The translations under genes were made by a program, and so were the position numbers. The notes under the pieces were generated by a model. It ran no database searches and had not been told where the DNA came from. It saw only the letters and a list, made by a program, of their open reading frames with translations. From NCBI RefSeq assembly GCF_000430765.1, contig NZ_AUMQ01000016.1, forward strand, positions 248,001 to 312,000: 64,000 nucleotides of DNA, read 5' to 3'. The DNA comes from Peribacillus kribbensis DSM 17871 (GTDB taxonomy: Bacteria > Bacillota > Bacilli > Bacillales > DSM-1321). This document shows, piece by piece, positions 33,395-42,424 of the stretch; positions within the stretch are counted from its first letter, which is position 1; each line of letters opens with the position of its first letter.

Positions 33395-34174
33395 TCAAAT
33401 ACTTACGTAGCTATCCTTTAACACCAACTCTTGTACTGCCTGTTTTAAAGTTCCAAATATCTGTATTAGGGATAAATCGGCTCCGAGTTGAACAACACTT
33501 TGGGCAATTTGGGGTCTTATTCCCGTTACAATAGAACGAACACCAAGCAAACCAAGTATTGCACTAGTTTCAAACAGACATTGGATTACCATTGCATCAA
33601 GTTCATAGATGCCTGAAAAGTCGCTAATCAAGGTGTGGACATTCTGTTCCTGTACTTTTAAAGGCACATATTCTAAAATATAATTCGCTCTTTCAGAATT
33701 GATAGAACCTACTAGGGGTAACACAGCGACCCCTTCCAATATAGGGACGACTGGAGCTGATAGTGTGTTAATTTCTTTGGACACTTTTTTGAGTGTTCTT
33801 TCAATTTCTTTACGCTTTGTTATATCTCTTACGACAGATTGAATCGCTTTTTTATCCTCATACAAAAAGGGACTACAATTTGTTTCTACATCCACGAGTG
33901 AACCATCAAACCGTTTTAATTGTTTTTCGACAATTCCAGTTGGTTTATTTTCAACAAAGATCGATTTTGCGTGTCTTACTGTCAGCTCTCTATACTCCTC
34001 TGGTATGATATCGTATATAGATCTACCTATAACTGACTCACTGGAATCGGCCCGCAAAAAGCTTACTCCTGCAGGGTTTATATACTTAAATTTCTCATCT
34101 TGTTGAATAATAATTGCCTCCGTGGACGATTCAACGATATGACGATATAATTTTTCATCCGTATTATTTCCCAT
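33395..34174 (-). CDS. PAS-STAS stressosome-type sensor protein
   Basis: 259 residues. PAS domain about 8-125 ('EAIIIQQDEKFKYINPAGVS', 'SVVRDITKRKEIERT'), then a STAS domain about 140-255 ('LSAPVVPILEGVAVLPLVGS', 'SIVTGIRPQIAQSVVQLGAD'). At the RsbRA Thr171 position there is Ser ('GSINSERAN'); at Thr205 there is Ala ('ELDAMVIQ'). It could join stressosomes as a sensor with only one phospho-site. ATG 34174 has TTAGGAGTG upstream. The PAS ligand is unknown. Confidence 0.87.
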   Translation of the reverse strand: MGNNTDEKLYRHIVESSTEAIIIQQDEKFKYINPAGVSFLRADSSESVIGRSIYDIIPEEYRELTVRHAKSIFVENKPTGIVEKQLKRFDGSLVDVETNCSPFLYEDKKAIQSVVRDITKRKEIERTLKKVSKEINTLSAPVVPILEGVAVLPLVGSINSERANYILEYVPLKVQEQNVHTLISDFSGIYELDAMVIQCLFETSAILGLLGVRSIVTGIRPQIAQSVVQLGADLSLIQIFGTLKQAVQELVLKDSYVSI

Positions 34175-34325
34175 GAAAATCCAACACTCCTAACCAAAAA
34201 GCTTTAAGTTTTCAACTATGAACATTATACAATAAATAAATAGTTATTGTATTTCAATAAAAAACATTTCATTTTAGAGGATTCTTCCAAAACCCCAAAA
34301 ATGAAATGCTAAAATCTGTCTTTAA

Positions 34326-35132
34326 TTAAAGGGCAGCAATACGTTCCCGATCATTTGCTGTTAGCTCAAAGTCAAAAATATCTAAACTTTGTGCTTGACG
34401 CTCTTTATTATGAGACTTAGGAATGACGATAACATCACGTTCAATTTGGTAACGTAATACAACTTGTGCGTATGTCTTTCCGTATTGGTCACCAATTTCA
34501 TCTAGAACCTTCTTAGCATTTTCATCGATTCCGCTTAATGGAGACCATGCTACAGTTGCAATTTCATTTCCTTTATTATAATCAATTAATTCTTCATTCC
34601 ATTTTCCAATGTGAGATTCAATCTGGTTAACAGCAGGTTTAATTTTGCCATTTTCAAGAATTAAATCAAGATGTTCTTTTTCAAAGTTCGAAACGCCAAT
34701 TGATCTAAATACACCGCGGTTATAATAGTCTTCTAAAATATTCCAAGCCTCCAAAATTTCATCTTGATTATCCCAAGGGGAATGGATTAGGAATAAATCA
34801 ATATAATCAGTTTGTAATTTCTCTAAACTTTTTTTGATTTCAGCGTGCGCCCAGTCTGCACCGCTGAAACCTTTAAATGTATTTAGCTTTGTAGTGATAA
34901 AGAAATCTTCACGTGGTAGAGAGGATTTTTTTAATCCTTTTCCGAGTACTTCTTCATTGTTATAGGCTTGAGCAGTGTCAAAATGACGGTAGCCATTTTC
35001 AATTGCCCAGTCGATCTCTTGAGTGTCTCCTCTTAAGGCACCTGAGTATTGGTTCCCCTCTTTACCGTAAGTATTTGCACCGCTACCAACAACTGGAATT
35101 CCAGCGCCATTGTTTAATTTAAAATTTTTCAT
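34326..35132 (-). CDS. Aldo/keto reductase
   Basis: 268 residues of the TIM-barrel AKR family. The catalytic tetrad is visible: Asp and Tyr in 'FDTAQAYNNEEVLGKGL', Lys in 'FITTKLNTF' and His in 'LFLIHSPWD'. NADPH-binding features near the end include 'VVLRYQIERDVIVIPKSHNK'. It reduces aldehydes such as methylglyoxal or other carbonyls in the cytoplasm. ATG 35132 has TAGGAGG upstream. The gene stands alone. Confidence 0.93.
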   Translation of the reverse strand: MKNFKLNNGAGIPVVGSGANTYGKEGNQYSGALRGDTQEIDWAIENGYRHFDTAQAYNNEEVLGKGLKKSSLPREDFFITTKLNTFKGFSGADWAHAEIKKSLEKLQTDYIDLFLIHSPWDNQDEILEAWNILEDYYNRGVFRSIGVSNFEKEHLDLILENGKIKPAVNQIESHIGKWNEELIDYNKGNEIATVAWSPLSGIDENAKKVLDEIGDQYGKTYAQVVLRYQIERDVIVIPKSHNKERQAQSLDIFDFELTANDRERIAAL

Positions 35133-35560
35133 CCTAATTCCTCCTATGCTGTGTTTCTTACCTTACCTTAACTTTACTAGAATAAAGAATCAATCAATAT
35201 GACTAAATCAGATGGCAGTCGGAGAATCCATTATAGATTATCGGGAAACCTCTGCTAATTATTTTCTCAATTCCAGCAACGCACAGCACTCAACATGTGC
35301 AGAGTGTATGTGGCAACAAAAGGTGCCGGTGGGTTTAATTAAATATAGGCTCGGTTCCTATTTTAGTGGAATCGAGCCTGTATTTTCTATTTATCTTCGA
35401 ATGTTAGCTATGAACATTTTTGCTTAAGGCATTCCTCTTTTTCAACTATTCTAAAGTATTCTTTCACTATCTCTTTCTCCAGTACACTCCAATACGGAAT
35501 AAGTAATCTTTTGAACCATGGCATATATATAACTGACAGTGATAATCAAATGCAAGTCAA
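35133..35560. other. Intergenic region with a long hairpin
   Basis: ATAGGCTCGGTTCC pairs with GGAATCGAGCCTGTAT (about 35345-35385), followed by TTTTC: a terminator-like structure on the plus strand with no obvious gene before it. A 71-codon frame there is not supported. Confidence 0.4.
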
Positions 35561-35596
35561 AATGAAAGGAGGCTAAGGGTCAGCCTCCTTTCATTG
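35561..35596 (-). terminator. Terminator of the yra/adhB operon
   Basis: AATGAAAGGAGGCT/AGCCTCCTTTCATT, a perfect 14-bp stem with a 7-base loop immediately after the yraD-like stop. Confidence 0.8.
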
Positions 35597-35597
35597 T

Positions 35598-35906
35598 TTA
35601 TAGAGTTGGTAAATTTAATGCTGTATTAATATTTTGAACATCTAAATTGAATTGTTCATTCGGATTCCAAGCGTGGTAGTATCCTTTTTCTGTAAGATAA
35701 GCAGAGATTTGCTCATGCATATCAATCGCCTCCACTAAATGGCGGGTTAGGATTTCTTTAACTTCAGGTGTGCCTGATTCGGTAACTGCCATTGCATAAT
35801 TTCTGACTCCGCTTTTTGCTGAAATCAATAAATCCATGGCAATTACTTGGTCAGAGAGTGCATTCATGCCAGTTAAATTTTCAATGATTGGATTCATATT
35901 ATTCAT
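35598..35906 (-). CDS. yraD: CotF-like spore coat protein, YraD-like
   Basis: 102 residues, a CotF-type four-helix protein ('MDLLISAKSGVRNYAMAVTE', 'VKEILTRHLVEAIDMHEQIS', ending 'KGYYHAWNPNEQFNLDVQNI'). It packs in the spore coat or forespore. I choose ATG 35906 (GAGGAG upstream); a frame extension to 35975 runs through the neighbouring gene. It is the last gene of a five-gene operon, after the smaller yraE-like partner. Confidence 0.85.
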   Translation of the reverse strand: MNNMNPIIENLTGMNALSDQVIAMDLLISAKSGVRNYAMAVTESGTPEVKEILTRHLVEAIDMHEQISAYLTEKGYYHAWNPNEQFNLDVQNINTALNLPTL

Positions 35907-35910
35907 CTCC

Positions 35911-36108
35911 TCACTGCTGCTCTGCGTTAGATAAAATAGAAGCATATTCCTGTAACTGTTTACTGGACACATCAATGTCCTGCTGCATAATACCTTTTAG
36001 CGTTTCATCTGTAACCAGGGCTTTCATAGTTTTGGACTTAGTTAAACAAGTGGTCTTAAATACAGCCATTTCATGGACCTCAAGAACTTCATGTAAAGCG
36101 TAATTCAT
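35911..36108 (-). CDS. yraE: Small coat-associated protein, YraE-like
   Basis: 65 residues. 'LHEVLEVHEMAVFKTTCLTK' and 'LKGIMQQDIDVSSKQLQEYA' correspond to the N-terminal half of CotF-like proteins, as in B. subtilis YraE. Together with the yraD-like product it looks like a split CotF. It begins about 20 bases after the dehydrogenase stop and ends 4 bases before the yraD-like gene, so they are co-transcribed. Confidence 0.82.
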   Translation of the reverse strand: MNYALHEVLEVHEMAVFKTTCLTKSKTMKALVTDETLKGIMQQDIDVSSKQLQEYASILSNAEQQ

Positions 36109-36127
36109 ACTTATAAAAACCTCCTTC

Positions 36128-37264
36128 TTATGGTTTCAATACGACTTTTATACAATTATCTGTTCTTGTATCAAACATTTCATAGCCCCGTTTGGCTTCA
36201 CTGAGCGGGAGCACATGAGTCACTACATCTCCCGGATCAATTTTGCCTGTTTGAACTAATTCAAACATATATGGCATATAGTGTATCACAGGGGCTTGTC
36301 CCGTCTTGATGGTAACATTACGATTCATAATATCACCCATTGGGAATCCATTATATTTTCCGCCATAAACACCTGTAACTTGGATTGTCCCGCCTTTTCG
36401 AACGGCCTGTGACGCAATGATAAACGCACCAAATGCTCCGGCATGAAGTTTGAGGCCGCTTGCAAGGAATTCCATATCAGTCATTTTTCCATCCATGCCT
36501 ACCGCATCAATGACAACATCTGCTCCACCCTTTGTCATTTCTTTCAGATGCATGCCTGTATTCTCATATTTTTCAAAATTTACGGTTTCCACCTTGTTCG
36601 TACGTTTGGCATGCTGCAAACGATATTCCACATAATCAACGGCAATCACGCGTTTTGCACCTTTTAACCAGCAAAATTTTTGTGCAAAAAGTCCTACTGG
36701 ACCGCAGCCCAGAACAATAACTGTATCTCCGTTCTTTACCCCCGCATTGTCAACAGTCCAAAATGCAGTGGTCATCGCATCAGCGATAACTGAAAGCTTT
36801 TCATCGGGTTCTTCAACCGACTCAGGGATTTTGAAATGAGTAAAGTTAGCAAAAGGCACCCGCAAATATTCTGCCTGCCCGCCTGGATGACCGCCAGTTA
36901 CTCCTGCATATCCAAAATATCCTCCCATATCACCGTTTTCATTAGAATTATCACATTGGCTTTCCAAATGGTTTTGGCAGTAAAAGCATTCACCACATGC
37001 AATGTTAAATGGAATAATTACACGGTCACCTTTTTTCAGCTTCGTAACCTCTGGTCCCACCTCTTCAACGATTCCCATTGGCTCATGACCAATAACATAG
37101 TTTTCCTGCAGATTAGGAATCATCCCATGTATTAGATGTAAATCGGAACCACAGATAGCTGTACTGGTTACTTTGATGATCATGTCATCAGGCTTTTGAA
37201 TCTTCGGGTCTTCAACTTCCTTCACTTCAACGTTTTTAATGCCTTGATACGTTACAGCCTTCAT
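36128..37264 (-). CDS. adhB: Zinc-dependent alcohol dehydrogenase, AdhB-like
   Basis: 378 residues of the MDR family. Catalytic zinc site 'TAICGSDLHLIHG' and 'GHEPMGIVEEVG'; structural zinc cysteines in 'CGECFYCQNHLESQCDN'; NAD-binding 'VIVLGCGPVGLFAQKFCW'. A conserved C-terminal block is 'GVYGGKYNGFPMGDIMNRNV', of which a relic occurs at 42164-42409. It sits between two pairs of CotF-like genes exactly as adhB does in B. subtilis, so it is probably expressed during sporulation. Formaldehyde or other short alcohol/aldehyde substrates are possible. AGGAGG precedes ATG 37264. Confidence 0.93.
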   Translation of the reverse strand: MKAVTYQGIKNVEVKEVEDPKIQKPDDMIIKVTSTAICGSDLHLIHGMIPNLQENYVIGHEPMGIVEEVGPEVTKLKKGDRVIIPFNIACGECFYCQNHLESQCDNSNENGDMGGYFGYAGVTGGHPGGQAEYLRVPFANFTHFKIPESVEEPDEKLSVIADAMTTAFWTVDNAGVKNGDTVIVLGCGPVGLFAQKFCWLKGAKRVIAVDYVEYRLQHAKRTNKVETVNFEKYENTGMHLKEMTKGGADVVIDAVGMDGKMTDMEFLASGLKLHAGAFGAFIIASQAVRKGGTIQVTGVYGGKYNGFPMGDIMNRNVTIKTGQAPVIHYMPYMFELVQTGKIDPGDVVTHVLPLSEAKRGYEMFDTRTDNCIKVVLKP

Positions 37265-37282
37265 TCTATACAGCCTCCTTGG

Positions 37283-37663
37283 TTATTGTTTATCAGAATG
37301 TTCATCAGGTGTCTGGGCAAACAAACCTTTTCTATTAGTCTCCACAGGGAAAAGATTCATTTTGCCAATCATGACCGTATTATTTGCAGAGAGCTGATCT
37401 AGTTTATACTGTTCACTTAGTTCGTATGGATGGAACCATTTTTTATTAATCATAAGGTCTGTAATTTCCTGATGCATCGCAATCCCCTGCATTAGCTGAT
37501 CCCGCAAAAGGGCCCTAACATCAGGTGACGCGGATTCGGTTAATGCCACAGCAACATTCCGAACCCCTTCTTTTGCACGAAGAAGGAGGTCCATAGCAAA
37601 AGTGGTGTCTGCAAGCTCAGGTACATGTATGGAGTTTATTGGGTCTAAATAGTCATTGTTCAA
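37283..37663 (-). CDS. yraF: CotF-like spore coat protein, YraF-like
   Basis: 126 residues, second CotF-like helical protein ('[20 protein letters not shown]', '[20 protein letters not shown]', '[20 protein letters not shown]'), clearly paralogous to the yraD-like product, with an extra Asn/Asp/Lys-rich tail. Its start overlaps the stop of the upstream yraG-like gene by 4 bases (translational coupling), and it is followed by the dehydrogenase after 18 bases. Confidence 0.85.
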   Translation of the reverse strand: MNNDYLDPINSIHVPELADTTFAMDLLLRAKEGVRNVAVALTESASPDVRALLRDQLMQGIAMHQEITDLMINKKWFHPYELSEQYKLDQLSANNTVMIGKMNLFPVETNRKGLFAQTPDEHSDKQ

Positions 37664-37926
37664 TGCATATGCACTCCTTTCAAGTTTACTGTTGGTGTTG
37701 GGCGGTTTTCAGGAACAGGAGCTTCGAATGGTGCTCGTTTATAGACTTCCTGTAACTGTCCAAGCGCTTGTATCGATTGTTCAACATCTTTTTTCATTAA
37801 ATTTCTCAAATCATCATCAAAAACCAGTCCTTGCATTAATTTCGATTTCCCTACACAAAGCGTCTTAAAATTTATGACTTCATGTAAGTCCAAGGACTCA
37901 TGGGCAGCTAATTTTTGATTATCCAT
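37660..37926 (-). CDS. yraG: Small coat-associated protein, YraG-like
   Basis: 88 residues, first gene of the operon. '[20 protein letters not shown]' and '[20 protein letters not shown]' mirror the yraE-like product, with a Pro-rich tail '[19 protein letters not shown]'. ATG 37926 follows GGAGGGTG. Upstream on the same strand CATAATACTA could be a -10 of a sporulation sigma factor, but no convincing -35 is seen. Confidence 0.83.
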   Translation of the reverse strand: MDNQKLAAHESLDLHEVINFKTLCVGKSKLMQGLVFDDDLRNLMKKDVEQSIQALGQLQEVYKRAPFEAPVPENRPTPTVNLKGVHMH

Positions 37927-38944
37927 TCATTTCACCCTCCATGTATTCAAATTGAATCAATAGTATTATGCCGAAAAAAAAATTTTTCATACTCTCAGAA
38001 ATACAATGATGGAAGAAAATTAATCATCTGTGGTTGAAAACAGTGTAGAGACTTTATATACTTCAATGTTTGTCCATAAATTAGAGGTTTTACAAAAAGG
38101 GGGATTAAAGTTCCTTATGCTGTGGTTATTGGTCAGTGTACGTAAGTTCGTGTCTGTATTGTTAAAACCAGCCGCCTCTATTTATGGCCGGTCAATGTAA
38201 AATTAGAAGTAGTTGTGCCCAATTAAAAAGGTCAGTTTCCTATAAAGTAAACTGACCTCAAGAATTTTATTTATTAAATGTAACTTTCTCTGTTATGTCA
38301 CCAAGTGTGGAGAATACCTCGTTGTAAAAGGGGAATCAGTAAACTAGCTGGATCAATTCGCGGCTCGTTTTTTGGGATTAAAGGAGAATATTAAAAGTAA
38401 GTGAAATCTATGCATATAAGAGGACTCCAATCATTTTTTGTATTTGTTCAATCAGGATATTCTTCAGCTTGATAAGATATCCTGATTGAACAAAAAAGCA
38501 AATTCATTGCAGTTGTAAAAACAACTTCCCCAAATGTTTCATATTCCCCCCTCCTGAGCTTTACTTTAGTTTACTTCGTTAGTTTCCTTTATTAATATTT
38601 AGACATTAGATTTATATCCAATTTACTTATTCTACCGATATCATTTATATTCCTCTTTAACAAACCTGCCCTGTTAGTTAGCACAACAACAAAAGGCTGC
38701 CTCAGCAGCCGAATGATGTTGTTTATTAAATCGGTTAAATACACAGATGATAATTAAAGAGGTTTCTTACTTAAAGGCAAAGTTAGGCATCAAAGAAATA
38801 AAAAATCCTTCTTTCCTTGATAAGGATCTAGATAATGATTAAATAAAAGTTCCCCACATTCCTATTAACGTATGCTTAGAACCCCTCTACCCTTTCTACA
38901 ACCAACGTATCTTTAGCGTAATTCACAAACTAGATAGAAAGAAT
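37927..38944. other. One-kilobase intergenic region with hairpins
   Basis: It contains AGGTCAGTTT/AAACTGACCT (about 38229-38258), CAATCAGGATAT/ATATCCTGATTG (about 38450-38490, followed by an A-run) and a hairpin repeat at 38655-38710. No frame with a ribosome site is seen. Two of the hairpins look like minus- or plus-strand terminators without genes, which suggests lost genes. Confidence 0.45.
38655..38710 (-). repeat. Composite hairpin repeat
   Basis: 'ACAAACCTGCCCTGTTAGTT' (38661-38680) followed by GGCTGCCTCAGCAGCC (38694-38709). Same strand sense as all others. Confidence 0.75.
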
Positions 38945-39295
38945 TTATGTTAATTCTTTTAACCAGTCCTCGAACCATACAATTGGGAGCTTTATTTTAG
39001 AAAAATCCAGCTGTTGCAGTTCTATAAGCGAGAACGTATTAGTTAAATATAAATCCCACTGTGCAGAAATATCCCCTAATATGCCGTAAAGCTTTTCATC
39101 ACCTGATTTTTCCTCATTTATATATTTCATATAGTGCTTATCACACCAATTACAAATCTGCTGATGAGTAAATTGATTTGTTTTATTTACCACACCCTTT
39201 AACAAATCAACTAGGTTTTCCTCATCAAACGGCCAATCGATTTCGATGTAAGCTGATTCAGACCAGCTGCCTACATATCGGTTTCTTCCCACCAA
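38945..39295 (-). CDS. Unrecognised 116-aa protein
   Basis: Acidic, Trp-rich protein: 'SWSESAYIEIDWPFDEENLV', 'HQQICNWCDKHYMKYINEEK', ending 'PIVWFEDWLKELT'. It has no membrane segment. It resembles the small immunity-like or SUKH-like hypotheticals common in Bacillus accessory DNA, but no family is recognised. ATG 39295 has GAGGTGT upstream. Confidence 0.6.
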   Translation of the reverse strand: MVGRNRYVGSWSESAYIEIDWPFDEENLVDLLKGVVNKTNQFTHQQICNWCDKHYMKYINEEKSGDEKLYGILGDISAQWDLYLTNTFSLIELQQLDFSKIKLPIVWFEDWLKELT

Positions 39296-39403
39296 TTACA
39301 CCTCGGTCTAATATGATTTATAATTATTCAGAGTATCTAGATTCTCTTCAGAATGACAGATTAATCTACAACTCTTGCACCCGTAAAATATGTAAAAAAA
39401 TAT

Positions 39404-39745
39404 TTATAGATAGTCAACCGGCTTTCCCATTTCAATAAAGCCATAAACCCTAATCACTTTATCATGTACCTCTCCAGGGACGTGGATCTTTTTAAGTATT
39501 TCTAAAACCTCATTCCTTATTTCTTCAGTTTCTGCCTTTATTTCTAGCCACAAAATGGACTTATAACTATCCAATTCACCATCAATTTTGAAATGGTAGA
39601 ACCATTCTCCATCCCATGGGCATATGTAACCCGTTTCAATGTCTTTGGTCCTCCATTGATGAGCATTTGGAGAATCAAGCATTGCTGATCTAATTTCTTC
39701 CCACTCTGTATTATTCATGGCAGGCTGGTATTGATTAACATTCAT
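39404..39745 (-). CDS. Unrecognised 113-aa protein (DUF6678-like?)
   Basis: 'NNTEWEEIRSAMLDSPNAHQ', 'WRTKDIETGYICPWDGEWFY' and 'WLEIKAETEEIRNEVLEILK' recall DUF6678, a family of unknown function, but this match is from memory and weak. The protein is cytoplasmic. The start is the first ATG at 39745 or an internal one at about 39718. It follows the preceding gene on the same strand at about 110 bases. Confidence 0.6.
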   Translation of the reverse strand: MNVNQYQPAMNNTEWEEIRSAMLDSPNAHQWRTKDIETGYICPWDGEWFYHFKIDGELDSYKSILWLEIKAETEEIRNEVLEILKKIHVPGEVHDKVIRVYGFIEMGKPVDYL

Positions 39746-39811
39746 TATTTAATCACCACAATTCTTTGGCATTGATGTATGTATTCGACGGCAATTAATG
39801 GGATACCTACT

Positions 39812-39842
39812 TCAACTACCCCACCCGTTTGTTTAATAAATC
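39812..39842 (-). repeat. Dispersed hairpin repeat
   Basis: 'CTTCAACTACCCCACCCGTT' plus TGTTTAATAAATC. Confidence 0.6.
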
Positions 39843-39933
39843 TCACAATCTTGTTTAAAAAATTGGTTCTGTTAAATGTTTATATTACATTACGAATATA
39901 AAAAAGGGCCTAAATAGTCCCAGATAGGTGGCT

Positions 39934-40239
39934 TTATAATTCCCCATAATAATCAGTGTAATATAAGAAACCTACCTTTTTCACTTTAAAGTTCCTTAAA
40001 ACTCCTTGTGTTGCTTCCTCTATCGGAGGTTTTGTTAATGTGTAACACTTAGCGTTATCCTTTTGAAGCTTCTTTTTATCCATTTTATTATGATACTCAT
40101 CTTCTACAATACTGCTAGTAAATGCAGATTTAAAATACCCCATATAACCAACATGACTTCTTAGGGATAACTCAGGTGTCGTATGACAAACAAGATATAA
40201 AAAAATAAGGACAATTGGAATAGCAAGCCATTTCTTCAA
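39934..40239 (-). CDS. Secreted or membrane-anchored unknown protein (101 aa)
   Basis: An N-terminal hydrophobic segment ('WLAIPIVLIFLYLVCHTTPE') is followed by a basic soluble part ('NKMDKKKLQKDNAKCYTLTK'). The Cys after the hydrophobic run is not in a convincing lipobox. The family is not recognised. ATG 40239 with GAGGAAAT upstream. Confidence 0.5.
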   Translation of the reverse strand: MKKWLAIPIVLIFLYLVCHTTPELSLRSHVGYMGYFKSAFTSSIVEDEYHNKMDKKKLQKDNAKCYTLTKPPIEEATQGVLRNFKVKKVGFLYYTDYYGEL

Positions 40240-40318
40240 AGCTATTTCCTCCGCAATCCAAGGTTGTTATTATATTAGCAGTATTGTTCTCTAAACATCA
40301 TATTCGATTTCTTATCTT

Positions 40319-40504
40319 TTACTTTGAGGGTAAGTTCCTGATAGAAAGGAGAAGGTTTAACTGAAATACTTCATTAGAATTTTCAAATGAAAATGTGGAG
40401 TCATCATAATAAAAACTATCAGTTTCACCTTTTCTTTTAGGAATTGAATTGAAAACAGATATTAAGTTTAACTCGTCTGGAATTTCCACCTTCATCACTC
40501 CCAT
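40319..40504 (-). CDS. Possible 61-aa protein or fragment
   Basis: 'VEIPDELNLISVFNSIPKRK' then 'DDSTFSFENSNEVFQLNLLL'. It looks like genuine protein sequence but is short and may be truncated at the C-terminus. The ribosome site is poor. No family is recognised. Confidence 0.35.
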   Translation of the reverse strand: MGVMKVEIPDELNLISVFNSIPKRKGETDSFYYDDSTFSFENSNEVFQLNLLLSIRNLPSK

Positions 40505-40727
40505 AATAATAATTCTTTATATACCTAAAAATCCCCTTCTTCCATTAACTATATCATTTATTTTAATAAAAATGAGCTGCAACTGCAGCCCCTTGTACTT
40601 CGAGTAATTTACTGATTGTTGAATAAAAAGTCAAAATTAAAAGGAGGAAAAGGATAGCATCATGCTTGGATACAAACGAACAAATCAATTTAGATTTAAA
40701 TAATATCAATTCAGCAATGAACTTGTG

Positions 40728-40770
40728 TAAAAAAGGAACAGTTTAGCCTTCTAGGCTTAAACTGTTCTTG
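40728..40770 (-). terminator. Intrinsic terminator after the royal-jelly-family gene
   Basis: GGAACAGTTTAGCC/GGCTTAAACTGTTC stem. On the minus strand it is followed by TTTTTTAC. Confidence 0.8.
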
Positions 40771-40827
40771 ATAAACCATTGATTGCTGTTATGGTTCCCC
40801 TCCCCCCCATCTTTATCGATAGTTTTT

Positions 40828-41922
40828 TCAAATGGAAGGAGCAGGAAATTCACCAATTTTCATACGAAGTAAACTATAAGGCTTCTGCCGCAGGTCTTTT
40901 CCATAATGAAATCTAGGCTGCCGATGTAATTGGTTCACAATGACATACAAATATTGGTCCGGACCAATTGAAAAAGTATCTGGCCATAAAATTCTAGGAT
41001 CATGTGCGATTGTTTCCATTATGCCATTTGGCAATATTTTACGGATACTGTTGTTTTCATAATCTCCAGCATAAACCGTTCCCTTTGCATCGGTGATCAT
41101 TCCATCAGACGCGCCTTTTTCTCCCCAATACTTCACATAATAAGGTAAATCCATGTCCGATATCGTTCTGTCTCTCAGGGCTTCTGTGGAGATCGAGAAC
41201 AAATGACGACTGGTCAGCGGAGCAAAATATAATACTTTTCCATCGGGAGAAATCGCAAGACTGTCAGACGCCAATCTAAATGGAGAGGTTGAACCATCTT
41301 TGTTTCGATTCATTAAAATTAGACCTTCTACTTTTGGTATTAAATAGGGATCTGGTGAAGTAGAATTTGCTCCATTTAACCGTCTAAACGCGGTTCCATT
41401 TTCTAAATCTACAACGATAATAGCTCCTGGTCCTCTGGAAGAAGAGTCCGTTATATAGGCATAACCTGCGTTGCCAACACGAAAATCAAATCGGACATCA
41501 TTCAGGTAAGTTGTTGGCAGGACAACATCTTCTGTAAAGGTATATACCCTTCTAATTGTATTGGTTTTCAAATCAACAGCGACCAATTTTGCCCCGCCTT
41601 TAATTGGTTCAGAAAAATTGGGTGCCCCTGTATCTAATACCCAAAGTGTGCCCAAACCATCCGCAACTACACTTTGGACACTGATGAAAGTCATTGTGAT
41701 ATTCTCGGGTTGAACCAAATTGGTTTGTAGATTAGGATATGGCACCAATTGATCCCCAACGATTTCTGCTACCGTAAATTTAACATCGTCTCCCCATTTC
41801 GGAAAACAAATGAAAATACGACCCGTTTCCGAAACAGTAACACCTGTCGGCATAGCCCCATAAAATGTATAAACAAGTTCAAGATTCCCAAAATATATTT
41901 CACTAGGTAACATATGTTTCAT
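40828..41922 (-). CDS. Major royal jelly/SMP-30-type beta-propeller protein
   Basis: 364 residues. 'SVVADGLGTLWVLDTGAPNF', 'YLNDVRFDFRVGNAGYAYIT' and 'AYITDSSSRGPGAIIVVDLE' match the bacterial branch of the major royal jelly protein family, a six-bladed propeller related to gluconolactonases. Function in bacteria is unclear; lactone hydrolysis or ligand binding are proposed. No signal peptide is seen. ATG 41922 has GAGGAGG 9 bases before it and is preferred to the frame start at 41940. Confidence 0.88.
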   Translation of the reverse strand: MKHMLPSEIYFGNLELVYTFYGAMPTGVTVSETGRIFICFPKWGDDVKFTVAEIVGDQLVPYPNLQTNLVQPENITMTFISVQSVVADGLGTLWVLDTGAPNFSEPIKGGAKLVAVDLKTNTIRRVYTFTEDVVLPTTYLNDVRFDFRVGNAGYAYITDSSSRGPGAIIVVDLENGTAFRRLNGANSTSPDPYLIPKVEGLILMNRNKDGSTSPFRLASDSLAISPDGKVLYFAPLTSRHLFSISTEALRDRTISDMDLPYYVKYWGEKGASDGMITDAKGTVYAGDYENNSIRKILPNGIMETIAHDPRILWPDTFSIGPDQYLYVIVNQLHRQPRFHYGKDLRQKPYSLLRMKIGEFPAPSI

Positions 41923-42163
41923 GATAAATATCCTCCTCAAGCATTCAAACGGATATTTCCTGTATATGATTATATTTCTTTCTAGTGCATGTTTTCTTAA
42001 TAAGTTTTTTTATGCGAAAACATGATGGATTGATCGTCTTCAAATTAAATTCGTCTTTCAGACGAAAGATTTTAAAAAAAATTATCTGGATATAATCCCT
42101 TCTTAGGAGGAGATTTTATGATATTATCTCGAGCGCTGCAAAATTATGTAGTCGACGCCGTAT

Positions 42164-42409
42164 TTGTTGTTTGGGCATCCACTGCAAGCTGTTCATTTAC
42201 ATTCCGAGGATGATAATATCCGCTGCCAGGTTACAGGTGTTTATGGAGGCCGTAATAATGCATTCCCCCTCGGAGACATCTTCGAGCGCAATGTGAATTT
42301 AAGAACAGGTCAAGCTCCTGTAATTCATTTTTTGCCCTGTATTGCCAAACCGGTTATCTATTGGTATAAATCATACTATTTTTACGAATACTACAGCAAT
42401 ATGAACTAA
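42164..42409 (+). pseudogene. Relic of an AdhB-like dehydrogenase C-terminus
   Basis: 'CQVTGVYGGRNNAFPLGDIF' followed by 'ERNVNLRTGQAPVIHFLPCI' matches the block 'QVTGVYGGKYNGFPMGDIMN' and onward in the intact adhB-like gene (36128-37264), on the opposite strand. Upstream and downstream residues are unrelated. Only about 40 residues of the roughly 380 remain. It sits just before the germination operon and may contribute only its 3' end as a leader. Confidence 0.75.
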
Positions 42410-42424
42410 AGGTGTGAAGATGAT

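Noticed and set aside
35212-35427. 71-codon plus-strand frame
   Set aside because: It contains a terminator-like hairpin, no ribosome site and irregular composition.
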